This document shows, piece after piece, positions 1-7,752 of a stretch of DNA of 14,487 nucleotides (position 1 is its first letter; each line of letters starts with the position of its first letter). Location: the NCBI GenBank assembly GCA_902793515.1, contig CADBDO010000036.1, positions 1 to 14,487 on the forward strand. Direction: 5' to 3'. The notes under the pieces are model-generated. The model was not told where the DNA came from. It did no database searches and worked only from the letters and a program-made list of their open reading frames with translations. This stretch comes from an uncultured Erysipelotrichaceae bacterium. GTDB taxonomy: Bacteria > Bacillota_I > Bacilli_A > RFN20 > CAG-826. The position numbers and the translations under genes were made by a program.

Positions 1-924
1 GTTGGACCAATCATCACCGTCATGGTTCTTTCGCTTTTCCTCGACGTCGATTCAATGGTCTACGTTTGGACGGACAACCCAATTACCGCCTATGAGACCT
101 TTGAAGGTTTCTGGCCGGCTTTCCTTGCTTCCTCTGGAAGGCATTTCCTTAGCGAACTAGGAATGGTTGGAATCGCGATCGCTCCAACGACCATCTTCTA
201 TCTCATCTACGACCTTATCTTCATCAAGTCACGCCGTATGAGAATCGTCAAAATCCTCATCAACATGCTTTATGCCTACTTCGGCTTGGTTATTTTCCTT
301 GCCGCGGTCAATATCGGCTTCCTTCCTGTTGCGCAAGAAGTTGGAAAAGGCCTAGGCACATCGGAAGGCACCTTAGGAATTGCCATCATCATCGGTGCAG
401 CCTTTGGCTTATTCGGCGTTCTCGCTGAGCCTGCGGTCCACGTCCTCATCCATCAGGTTGAGACCGTTTCCGAAGGAACAATCAAATCGATGACCGTCGG
501 ACTCGTCATGGCTTTGTCAGTTGGCGGAGGCGTCGCTCTCGCGCTCATCCGCGCCTACTATGGCTTCAGCATTCTCTACTACATGATCCCTGGCTACATC
601 ATCGCTTTGGGATTATCGTTCTTGGTTCCAAAGATCTATACCGCCATGGCATTCGACTCTGGCGGAGTCGCCAGTGGTCCTATGGCGTCTACTTTCGTCG
701 TCCCATTCGTTATCGGCTTCGTATATCAGAGCAACGGTGCCCAAGAGGTTTTCGAGAACGCCTTTGGCGCGATCGCCATGATCGCTTTGATGCCTCTCAT
801 CGTCGTTCAGGGCATGGGCTTATACGCCAACATCAAACGCTCCATCAACAACTACATCGTCCGTAAGAGATTCCACGAAGATGACGACCTCGTCATCATT
901 TCCTTTGAGGAGGCTAAAGCATGA
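1..924 (+). CDS. DUF1538 family membrane protein, 3' part
   Basis: Multi-pass inner-membrane protein of the DUF1538 family, a presumed transporter whose substrate I do not know. The reading frame is open from base 1. The first ATG (base 22) has no Shine-Dalgarno in front of it, and family members usually carry two DUF1538 repeats, so this is most likely the C-terminal repeat of a protein that begins outside the window. About 308 residues are visible, with six or seven hydrophobic segments. Family hallmarks are LAEPAVHVLIHQVE (from about base 427) and AFDSGGVASGP (from about base 649). The tail after the last membrane segment is short, charged and presumably cytoplasmic. The stop overlaps the next start (ATGA), and that next gene is P-II-like. 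This suggests a transporter regulated by a P-II-type protein, analogous to AmtB-GlnK. Family assignment is confident; the transport role is inference. Confidence 0.85.
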   Translation, partial: VGPIITVMVLSLFLDVDSMVYVWTDNPITAYETFEGFWPAFLASSGRHFLSELGMVGIAIAPTTIFYLIYDLIFIKSRRMRIVKILINMLYAYFGLVIFLAAVNIGFLPVAQEVGKGLGTSEGTLGIAIIIGAAFGLFGVLAEPAVHVLIHQVETVSEGTIKSMTVGLVMALSVGGGVALALIRAYYGFSILYYMIPGYIIALGLSFLVPKIYTAMAFDSGGVASGPMASTFVVPFVIGFVYQSNGAQEVFENAFGAIAMIALMPLIVVQGMGLYANIKRSINNYIVRKRFHEDDDLVIISFEEAKA

Positions 925-1724
925 GCGAGAAAAAACGCTTCGTTTTGAAACGCGCGCCAAAAGCTAGCGAAGGCGCTCCCGGTCAGGAAGCAAAGAAGGT
1001 CTATGTGCCTCTTTATGTCGCCGTCACTGTCGTTAACCAAGGACAGGGCAGCGCCATAACCAAGATCATGGAGACCTCTGGCGCGGCCACCTCTTTCGTC
1101 TTCCATGGCGAAGGAACCGCCATCAACAAATACTACGAGATCTTCACTTTAGAAAATGCGAGCAAGCAGCTCATTTTGACTCCGATGAGAGAAGATTTAT
1201 GGCCGAAAGTGAAATCAGCGCTTGAAACACGTTTCAGTGTGTCTAAAGTAGCAAAAGGCATATCTTTCGCCATCAAGATCGACAGCATCATCGGAACCAA
1301 TGCCTATAAATTCGTTGCCGACCAAAGATCCTTACCTCTAGAAACCAAAGGAGATGATTCCATGGAACAAACAAAAAACGAGAATTACGAAGTCGTATTC
1401 GCCATCGTCAATGACGGTTACACCGATTTGGTCATGGAGGCCGCTAGAGGCGCAGGCGCTAGGGGCGGCACGATTATCAACGCCCGCGGAACCGGAAACA
1501 AAGAGATCGAAAAATTTTTCGGTGTCTCGATCGCTCCAGAGAAACAAATCGTCATGATTTTGGTTCCAAAAGACATAAAAGATGCGGTTTTGACGGCGAT
1601 TTATAAGGCTGCAGGCCTTAACAGCAAAGGCCAAGGCATCGCTTTCTCTGTGCCAGCAACTGATGTTGTGGGCATTGTCGAAAACGTCCAAAAAGAGGAA
1701 GATACTTCAAGTAAGCAAAATTAG
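921..1724 (+). CDS. Tandem P-II-like (GlnB-superfamily) signalling protein
   Basis: Probable cytoplasmic regulatory protein of 267 residues with two P-II-like domains in tandem. Domain 2 (about residues 155-255) is the clearer one. It has the P-II-type stretch GARGGTIINARGTG at 179-192, followed by EKQIVMILVP. Domain 1 (about 27-135) aligns loosely, with GAATSFVFHGEGTA at the equivalent place, so it is diverged. Neither has the tyrosine T-loop signature of classical uridylylated GlnB. The basic N-terminal tail (1-26) is not part of the fold. The start is ATG at 921, eight bases after GAGGAGG (907-913) and overlapping the stop of the DUF1538 gene, so translation is likely coupled. The neighbour suggests that it binds a small effector and gates that membrane protein, by analogy with GlnK and AmtB; this is inferred. 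M148 is preceded by a strong internal Shine-Dalgarno (see the separate entry). Confidence 0.85.
   Translation: MSEKKRFVLKRAPKASEGAPGQEAKKVYVPLYVAVTVVNQGQGSAITKIMETSGAATSFVFHGEGTAINKYYEIFTLENASKQLILTPMREDLWPKVKSALETRFSVSKVAKGISFAIKIDSIIGTNAYKFVADQRSLPLETKGDDSMEQTKNENYEVVFAIVNDGYTDLVMEAARGAGARGGTIINARGTGNKEIEKFFGVSIAPEKQIVMILVPKDIKDAVLTAIYKAAGLNSKGQGIAFSVPATDVVGIVENVQKEEDTSSKQN
1347..1364 (+). promoter_or_regulatory. Internal ribosome binding site and ATG inside the P-II gene
   Basis: AAAGGAG lies at 1347-1353, eight bases before an in-frame ATG at 1362 (M148 of the tandem protein). The site sits in the linker between the two P-II-like domains. Starting here would give a separate 120-residue protein holding only domain 2, close to the usual 110-residue length of a P-II protein. 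It is either a live second start or the fossil of two genes fused in frame. The sequence and spacing are seen directly; use in the cell is inferred. Confidence 0.55.
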
Positions 1725-1733
1725 GAGACTATT

Positions 1734-4700
1734 TTGGAGACGCCAGAAACCACAGTAAAACTTTCGAGCTTACGCAAAACGACCTTTGGTCAGTTCATGC
1801 GTGAGAAGCTCCCGTTCCTGTTCAACATCAGGAGTCTTTTCTATTTCTTCTGGCTCGTCTTCTTCATCGGCATGGCCTGGATGGCCTATGGCCTTGTGAA
1901 CAACTCCTTCACCCAGTTCTATCCGTGGACCGACTACTTCGGTCAGTATGTCACGATGACCTTCTACTACCATGACGTTTGGCACGGTTTCTTCAAGACT
2001 GGTTATTTTGAGCTTTATTCTGCGAATACATATCTTGGTTCGGACAACATCGGTTCGAATTCCTACTATGGCTTATTCGACCCATTCCTTTTCATCTGTT
2101 ACTTATTCCCTCGTTCCTGGGTTCCTCAGACCTTCGCCTTAGCGACCATGGTCAAAGGAGCAGTGGGAGCGATGGCGATGCGCGCTTACCTCAAATACAT
2201 GGGGGTCAGCGAAAGCACCGCGAGAGTCGGCGCGCTTGCATTCGCTTTCAACGGTTGGGTCAACTACTTCGTCGGTTTCCCTTCCTTCGTTTCTAGCGCC
2301 TTCACATTCCCTCTCATCCTTTTGGGCGTTGAGAAAGTCATCAAAGAAAGAAAGCCAATGACTTTGGTCATGGGATTATTCCTTCTAGGAATCATCTCGT
2401 TCTTCTTCCTCGTCGTCGCTTGCGTTTGGGGCGTCATCTACGCCTTGTGGCGTTACTTCTGGACCATCAAAAAGAGAACCGCCAAAGAGAACATCTTGGC
2501 CATCGTCCTAGGTGTCGGTGGTTTTGCGATCGGCATTCTCTTATCGGCGTGGACCCTTCTCCCATCCGTCAGAGAATCCGCTCTCTCGGGAAGAACCTCC
2601 TCAATCGGCAAAGGTTATTTGGACGCCATCCTTGCCGCTTTCAAAGACAAAGATTTTGGCACCGTACTTGGATATCTCTTCGAACCAGTTGGTCGTAACC
2701 CAATCAGAGAGATGCAAGCCTTACAGGCTTTCTTCTATCCAACCATCGGTTATATTGAGCTTCCTTTAGCTGGAAGCGGATACGATTCCTGGACTTCTAA
2801 CGCCTTTATCTACACACCTTTGGTGATTCTCTTCTTCATCGCGTTTGTGAACTCGATAAGGAACAAGAAGATCGGCGAAATCATCGCCGTTCTCCTTTGC
2901 GCTTACCTCATGCTCACGAACCTTGCCTACTACATGTTCTACGCCTTCACGGGCGATGGATATGGACGTTGGTTCATCGTTCTTGTGCCGTGTGCCATCT
3001 ACTACGCATGTCGAGAGCTTGACCACATCAAAGAAGAGAAGAAGTGGGTCATCTTCACCGGCGCGTTCATCGCCCTTGCTTTAGCCATGACGACCTGGAT
3101 CCTCACCATCATCTTCGTTCAGGATCAGCATTACGATGAGTGGTTTGACCCATATTGGCCATCTGCCCTTACTTACGTCCCATATCAAATCAAAGACAGG
3201 AACGGCATCATCAGGTCCTGCTTATGGATTGTTTTCTATCAGCTTGGTATGGACTTCATCGTCGGCATGGTCATCTTCTTCATGAAGAAGCATAAGCATT
3301 TGAACAAGGTTTTGTTTGGAATAATTGCCGTTGAGACCGTTCTCTGGGGCAACATGTCCTTTGTGTACAAAGGAACTTGGAACTTCTATTGGTGGAATGG
3401 CGGGCCAGAAGTCAGAAACACCCTCACCCAATACGGCGAGAATGTCATGGAAGACGATCCTGGCTATTACAGGACCTACTACGATGATATCCGCGACAGG
3501 AATAGCCCATACATCTGGCACACGAACGGATGCTCAACCTTCCATTCCCTTTTCAACTACGACGCCGCTCAGCTTTCTTGTTACATCGGAGCGAATAGGC
3601 CGATGGAATACAGAGGCGATAAATATGCGTATGGAGAACCATACACCTCCAAGTCGTGGTCCGCTTACTATGGCCATAAACGCTTTGGTACCGATCTCGC
3701 TTTGTCGATGAAATACTACGCGATCGCTCTCGAAAGATATGGCAAATGGGAAGGCGTTGCTGATAACGTCCCATGGGGATCGGAGCTTGTCTATGGCGAC
3801 AAGGAGAAGAGCCCCTATCGTCTCTATAAAAACCCATACGTCGAGAAGATGAAGCTTGGCCATGCCGTTGATCACATCTATAGACGCAACGTCAAAGAAA
3901 ACACCTTCAACCAGGGTGACGATTTCTTAACTTTGAGCTCTTCCGGATATATGGCAGGGACCGCCAAAGAACTTTTGAGGAATGACGAAGTCCTTATGAC
4001 TGGTGCCATCCTTGAAGACGCTGATGCGGATGCCCTTCTCGCTGAGAACCCATCCTTCACTTTGGACACTCCAAACGAGGGCAACACTTTATTCACCCCT
4101 GTAGGTTATGTTGGACAGATCTATGAGTGCAAGACCCCAACCCCAACCAGCAATAGGTTTGAGTGGTGGGGCACCGCCCAAGGTCGCGAAGGCCCAGGCT
4201 ATTTCGCTGACATCATTGAGAAAGGCGCTCCTAGCACCTTCCATACCGAAGAAGACGGAGACCAGACCAGATACATTGACTCTAAAGGCAACTACGTCAC
4301 CACGAAGAACGGTTACGTCCAGGGTAAGGAATTCAAATACACCGGCGATTCTGACGTCGTCGCTTTGACCCCGACCGGTGGAGCAAAATACTTCAACGAC
4401 GATTGGAGTGGCGCTTGCTTCTCGATTGACTACAACCTCCGCAACAATAAATACAAGACCAGGGTCTACATGATCGGCGACAGGATGAAAGAGAACGGCG
4501 AAATCGAAGAGAACGTTCTTTTGAGCTATGAATACTGGGCTCTTGATAACATCATCGGTTACCGTATCAGCGGCAGCTATAATAACGACGTTTTCCAGAT
4601 GTACCCAGAAGGAAGGGTCAAATACATCTGTTTCAACGCCAAACCAAGTGACTTTACCCAAGGCACGTTCCCTTCCTACGTCTACATCCACAAATCCGAG

Positions 4701-5174
4701 AGAAGCACATTGGAAGGCGCGTTCAACGTCATCAGCGACGACGCCCATAACCTTACCAACGTCACATACGACAAGAATAAGTTCACCTTCGAGAGTAACT
4801 TCCCAACGACTAAAGTCGTTACCACCTCTGTCGGTTATGACGCAGGTTGGAGCGTTAAAGCGACCGATGAACAGGGCAACGTCACTTATCCAAAGATGCT
4901 TAAGGTCAACGGTGGTCTTGTTGGTTTCGTCGCTCCAGCAGGAAAGATCACCTACGAACTCACTTACCTTACCCCATATCTCAAGGTTGGCGCGTTCGCT
5001 TCAAGCGCGGCCTGGTTTGTCATCGCTGGCTACTCCATGGTGAGCTTCACCCTTGAGGTCAAAAAGAAAAGGAAAGAGTCTATGTCTGCTGAAGTCGCGG
5101 AGGAAAGCGCCCCTTCAACAAGCGAGCCTCTAAAAGAAAAAGAGAGCGAACTTCCTTCGCCCTCTAACTCTTAG
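1734..5174 (+). CDS. yfhO: YfhO-family membrane glycosyltransferase-like protein
   Basis: Large multi-pass membrane protein of 1146 residues resembling the YfhO family (GT-C fold). In B. subtilis, YfhO takes part in glycosylating lipoteichoic acid, using a lipid-linked sugar on the outer face of the membrane. The first membrane segment is at about 35-56. It is followed by the typical extracytoplasmic loop PWTDYFGQY, with acidic D67 as the likely catalytic-type residue, and then YYGLFDPF at 111-118. About a dozen further membrane segments run to roughly residue 540. A long soluble, probably extracytoplasmic region covers about 545-1084. A last membrane segment (1085-1107) and a Lys/Glu/Ser-rich cytoplasmic tail follow. 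It is longer than B. subtilis YfhO (about 860 residues). The start is TTG at 1734, six bases after AGGAG (1723-1727); the next ATG lies 21 codons in and would remove conserved N-terminal sequence. Nine bases separate it from the P-II gene. The acceptor polymer and sugar cannot be read from the sequence. Confidence 0.8.
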   Translation: METPETTVKLSSLRKTTFGQFMREKLPFLFNIRSLFYFFWLVFFIGMAWMAYGLVNNSFTQFYPWTDYFGQYVTMTFYYHDVWHGFFKTGYFELYSANTYLGSDNIGSNSYYGLFDPFLFICYLFPRSWVPQTFALATMVKGAVGAMAMRAYLKYMGVSESTARVGALAFAFNGWVNYFVGFPSFVSSAFTFPLILLGVEKVIKERKPMTLVMGLFLLGIISFFFLVVACVWGVIYALWRYFWTIKKRTAKENILAIVLGVGGFAIGILLSAWTLLPSVRESALSGRTSSIGKGYLDAILAAFKDKDFGTVLGYLFEPVGRNPIREMQALQAFFYPTIGYIELPLAGSGYDSWTSNAFIYTPLVILFFIAFVNSIRNKKIGEIIAVLLCAYLMLTNLAYYMFYAFTGDGYGRWFIVLVPCAIYYACRELDHIKEEKKWVIFTGAFIALALAMTTWILTIIFVQDQHYDEWFDPYWPSALTYVPYQIKDRNGIIRSCLWIVFYQLGMDFIVGMVIFFMKKHKHLNKVLFGIIAVETVLWGNMSFVYKGTWNFYWWNGGPEVRNTLTQYGENVMEDDPGYYRTYYDDIRDRNSPYIWHTNGCSTFHSLFNYDAAQLSCYIGANRPMEYRGDKYAYGEPYTSKSWSAYYGHKRFGTDLALSMKYYAIALERYGKWEGVADNVPWGSELVYGDKEKSPYRLYKNPYVEKMKLGHAVDHIYRRNVKENTFNQGDDFLTLSSSGYMAGTAKELLRNDEVLMTGAILEDADADALLAENPSFTLDTPNEGNTLFTPVGYVGQIYECKTPTPTSNRFEWWGTAQGREGPGYFADIIEKGAPSTFHTEEDGDQTRYIDSKGNYVTTKNGYVQGKEFKYTGDSDVVALTPTGGAKYFNDDWSGACFSIDYNLRNNKYKTRVYMIGDRMKENGEIEENVLLSYEYWALDNIIGYRISGSYNNDVFQMYPEGRVKYICFNAKPSDFTQGTFPSYVYIHKSERSTLEGAFNVISDDAHNLTNVTYDKNKFTFESNFPTTKVVTTSVGYDAGWSVKATDEQGNVTYPKMLKVNGGLVGFVAPAGKITYELTYLTPYLKVGAFASSAAWFVIAGYSMVSFTLEVKKKRKESMSAEVAEESAPSTSEPLKEKESELPSPSNS

Positions 5175-6043
5175 TCCTTAAAGTTCTTAAGGTAGATATC
5201 GTAAACGACATTCTTCGGGATGTCGTTTTCTTTTGCGGTTTCCTTAATCGCTTCCTTTGAAGAAAGGGTTTTGAGTTTTTCCTTCAAAATCTCAACGATT
5301 TCCTCATTTGAGAGGGTTTTTGCAGTGGATTTTTGCTTTTCGACGATGATAACCATTTCTCCTATGAGGGTGCTTTCATCAAGTTCCGCCATCTCACCTA
5401 AAGTGCCTCTGATATATTCTTCGTGCTGCTTGGTGAGCTCTCTGGCGATGACGGCTTTGCGGTCTTCTCCAAGAATGGAAGACATATCTTTGAGGGTCGC
5501 TCCAATACGGTGAGGAGCTTCATAGAAGACGATTGTATCTTCTCTCGCTTTGAGAGATTCGAGCTCTTTCTTTCTGGCGGATGGTTTGCTTGGGAGGAAG
5601 CCATAGAAGTAGAAGTGATCCGCTTCAAGGCCAGAGCCAACTAAGCCACAGATCGCAGCGCTTGGGCCGTTGACGACAGAGACTTTGATGCCTGCTTCGA
5701 TGCAGCGCTTCGTGAGTCTTTCTCCTGGGTCGCTGACGGTTGGATAACCAGCGTCAGACATATAGGCGATCTTCTTTCCTTCTTTAAGAAGGGAGATGAT
5801 TTTCTGAGAGGCTTCTTCTTCGTTATGCTCATGGCAAGAGATGAACTGTTTGTCTAAGCCGAACTTCTTTAAAAGGGAGCCGCTGTTGCGAGTGTCTTCA
5901 CAGGCCACGTAATCGATCTCTTTAAGCACTTCCAAAGCCCTAGGAGTCATTTCTCCGAGGTTTCCTATTGGAGTGGCAATCAAATAGAGAAGAGGGCTGT
6001 TGCCAAAGAAATTAAGCTCGCGGTTTATCATTGCGGCGGTCAT
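5171..6043 (-). CDS. rsmI: 16S rRNA (cytidine-1402-2'-O)-methyltransferase
   Basis: RsmI (YabC) transfers a methyl group from S-adenosylmethionine to the ribose 2'-oxygen of C1402 of 16S rRNA, tuning the decoding centre. The 290-residue protein shows the tetrapyrrole-methylase fold: LIATPIGNLGEMTPRAL (21-37), CEDTR (48-52), SDAGYPTVSDPG (96-107), VNGPSA (124-129), FYEAPHRI (173-180) and an ARELTKQHEE stretch. Length is normal for the family. I took the ATG at 6043, which has AGGGA four bases upstream. A second ATG four codons later would match B. subtilis YabC in length but lacks a ribosome site. The start overlaps the end of ricT by 32 bases, so translation is probably coupled. It is the last gene of the minus-strand operon, and its stop overlaps the stop of convergent yfhO. 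Confidence 0.95.
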   Translation of the reverse strand: MTAAMINRELNFFGNSPLLYLIATPIGNLGEMTPRALEVLKEIDYVACEDTRNSGSLLKKFGLDKQFISCHEHNEEEASQKIISLLKEGKKIAYMSDAGYPTVSDPGERLTKRCIEAGIKVSVVNGPSAAICGLVGSGLEADHFYFYGFLPSKPSARKKELESLKAREDTIVFYEAPHRIGATLKDMSSILGEDRKAVIARELTKQHEEYIRGTLGEMAELDESTLIGEMVIIVEKQKSTAKTLSNEEIVEILKEKLKTLSSKEAIKETAKENDIPKNVVYDIYLKNFKD

Positions 6044-6887
6044 GCTTTCCCTGATGAGCGTTTCTTGTAAGCTCGTTATATTCGTCTAAGGACAAATAAG
6101 CGACATCAAGCTCGGCTTTGAGTTTGATGGTCTGAGAAATGATGTTGAAAGAATCGACCACGTAGTCGGTGCCGTTATATTTGACGGGGGTGCCTGGGCG
6201 AGGGAAGTTCTTTCTCGCTTCGGTGTAGAGATCGTCTTCGTAGTTGAGGCAGCAGATGAGTTTGCCACACTGTCCAGAAAGCTTAGGGATATTGAGGGTG
6301 AGCATCTGGTTCTTGGCTTTTGAAATGGCAATGCCATCGAACTGGTTAAGGAAGGTTGAGCAGCAAAGCGGGAGACCGCAGGTTCCAATGCCGCCGACCA
6401 TCTTGGCTTTGTCGCGTGGGGCTAACTGATGAAGCTCGATGCGGCACTTAAGCTGCGGGGCAAGGACGTGAAGAAGCTCACGGAAATCGACGCGGTTGTC
6501 CGCGGTGTAGGTGATTGTGACTTTCGCGCCATCTAAGGTGTATTGGGCGGAAAGAAGTCTCATTGGAAGATCAAGCTTAGTGACTTCTTTCTGAGTGATT
6601 TTAAGGGCGATGTCTGCCTCCTTCTTGCTCATCTCATAATCTTCGAGGTCAAGGCTAGTTGGACGACGGATGATTGGTTTGAGCTCAAGGCCGGATTTAT
6701 AGGCGCTAGTAGGTTTAAGGGCAACGGAAATCTCGCCAAGCTCAAGGCCAGAGACGGTTTCGACGACGACTTTGTCGCCAATCACTAAAGTGTCATCATC
6801 GGTGCCGAAATAATAGGCTTTGCTGGCACCAGCAAAACTGACTCCGATGAAATATTTATATGTATTCACGATTTCGTCTTTATTCAT
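6012..6887 (-). CDS. ricT: PSP1-domain protein RicT (YaaT), RNase Y regulator
   Basis: RicT forms a complex with RicA and RicF in Bacillus that directs RNase Y to mature polycistronic mRNAs; the complex carries iron-sulfur clusters. The 291-residue protein fits the usual size. The N-terminal domain begins YKYFIGVSFAG. The PSP1 core carries the cysteine pattern expected of cluster ligands: C170, C175, C176 in GTCGLPLCC and C207, C212, C213 in GQCGKLICC. The C-terminal end is basic (HQGKHDRRNDKPRA). The start ATG overlaps the holB stop as ATGA, with AAGGA about ten bases upstream. In B. subtilis yabA, trmN6 and yazA lie between this gene and rsmI; here they are absent and rsmI begins inside ricT. 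The partners RicA and RicF are not in the window. Confidence 0.93.
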   Translation of the reverse strand: MNKDEIVNTYKYFIGVSFAGASKAYYFGTDDDTLVIGDKVVVETVSGLELGEISVALKPTSAYKSGLELKPIIRRPTSLDLEDYEMSKKEADIALKITQKEVTKLDLPMRLLSAQYTLDGAKVTITYTADNRVDFRELLHVLAPQLKCRIELHQLAPRDKAKMVGGIGTCGLPLCCSTFLNQFDGIAISKAKNQMLTLNIPKLSGQCGKLICCLNYEDDLYTEARKNFPRPGTPVKYNGTDYVVDSFNIISQTIKLKAELDVAYLSLDEYNELTRNAHQGKHDRRNDKPRA

Positions 6888-7531
6888 AGTATGAATTCCT
6901 TGGTGATGTAGTTGATGAGGTGCTCGATTAATAGAGCGGTATTTATATTGAGCTCAAGATGGTTTCTGACCTTCATGATCTCTAAGAGGCTTTCCTCGAG
7001 GTGTGACCACTTTTTGAGAGGCTCAATAAGTTTAACATAAGAAGAAAGCAAAGGCGTTTGGTTTTGTTTGAGGGAGATTAAGTCCTTAAACGCCAAAGAA
7101 AGCATGTCTAAGAAATAACGGGCTTTCTTCTTATCGAGGTCTGGGATGATGCCTTTCTCAAAGAGATAGCAAGCTTCGCTTCTCGTTTTGGAAAGGGCTT
7201 CTAAGGCTAAGAGGAATGAATCTTTCGCATTTTTATATTCAGCGGTCTTTGATTCCTCAAGGACGAGAGGCGCGCTATTTGAGAAATAGGAAATGAGTTC
7301 TGCGTCCTCTATTGAGACGCCTTCATCGACGGCTTCTTTAATGACTTCGTCGCGAGGGGAGAGGAGCATCCTCATGCACTGGCAACGGGAGATGATGGTC
7401 GGTAAGACTTTCGCCTCGTTTTCCGTGGTCAATATAGCGAACGTATGGGTCGGAGGTTCTTCCAAAAACTTTAACAAGGAGTTAATCGCTTCCACGCTCA
7501 TGGATTCCACAAGATGGATGATATAAATCAT
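6884..7531 (-). CDS. holB: DNA polymerase III delta prime, C-terminal part (disrupted holB)
   Basis: C-terminal 215 residues of the clamp-loader subunit delta prime, which with DnaX and delta loads the sliding clamp onto DNA. It shows VEAINSLLKFLEEPP, the AAA+ segment around Walker B/sensor 1, then TIISRCQ with the SRC motif, and an alpha-helical collar domain at the end. The homologous frame continues upstream of the ATG at 7531 as SPENVVEDFSKTPTETKGI, typical delta prime sequence, back to a stop near 7600. It has no start codon there, so the ATG at 7531 is only the first available start. This ATG overlaps the stop of the N-terminal fragment (ATGA) and has AAGGGA just upstream, so reinitiation is conceivable. 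Taken alone the product lacks the nucleotide-binding N-terminus. Best read as the second half of a frame-disrupted gene or of an assembly error. Confidence 0.8.
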   Translation of the reverse strand: MIYIIHLVESMSVEAINSLLKFLEEPPTHTFAILTTENEAKVLPTIISRCQCMRMLLSPRDEVIKEAVDEGVSIEDAELISYFSNSAPLVLEESKTAEYKNAKDSFLLALEALSKTRSEACYLFEKGIIPDLDKKKARYFLDMLSLAFKDLISLKQNQTPLLSSYVKLIEPLKKWSHLEESLLEIMKVRNHLELNINTALLIEHLINYITKEFIL

Positions 7532-7752
7532 GATTCCCTTGGTTTCTGTAGGGGTTTTTGAGAAATCTTCGACGACGTTTTCGGGTGATCGCAGATAAGG
7601 CTCTTAGCCATGTATTTGGCGGTTTCCAAAAGAGGAGTTCCAGACTCGCCGCATAAAAGATACGCATGCGCCAAACGTTTGTTCTCGATGGCGTTGGCAA
7701 AGGTTCTATATACAAGCGGTTGTTTCTTCTCTAGGTAATCGCCGAATCTCAT
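7528..7752 (-). CDS. holB: DNA polymerase III delta prime, N-terminal fragment (disrupted holB)
   Basis: Seventy-four residues, of which the first 55 or so are clearly the delta prime N-terminus: RLAHAYLLCGESGTP at the degenerate P-loop, then TAKYMAKSLIC. The P-loop lysine and threonine are missing, as in many delta prime proteins, which do not need to bind ATP. After residue 55 the frame runs into non-homologous sequence (KTSSKISQKPLQKPRES) and stops, while the true delta prime sequence resumes in the -1 frame. The four-cysteine zinc segment and the following strand, some 40 residues in normal delta prime, are absent. The start overlaps the tmk stop as ATGA, so the gene sits normally in its operon. 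Confidence 0.7.
   Translation of the reverse strand: MRFGDYLEKKQPLVYRTFANAIENKRLAHAYLLCGESGTPLLETAKYMAKSLICDHPKTSSKISQKPLQKPRES

Noticed and set aside
1354..1557. Overlapping +1-frame ORF starting at the ATG at 1354
   Set aside because: The Shine-Dalgarno nearby fits the in-frame ATG at 1362 much better, and the product looks like no protein.
4089..4748. 219-codon open frame antisense to yfhO
   Set aside because: It lies wholly opposite a well-supported coding region with family motifs, has no ribosome site of note and resembles no protein; it is a by-product of codon bias.
5176..5192. CCTTAA-AGTTC-TTAAGG hairpin at the end of rsmI as a terminator
   Set aside because: The stem is only six pairs, AT-rich, inside the rsmI coding region, and has no T-run on either strand.
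7540..7600. Programmed -1 frameshift in holB
   Set aside because: The frame change could suggest it, but no X XXY YYZ slippery heptamer in the proper phase sits at the junction, and a frameshift would not explain the missing zinc segment.
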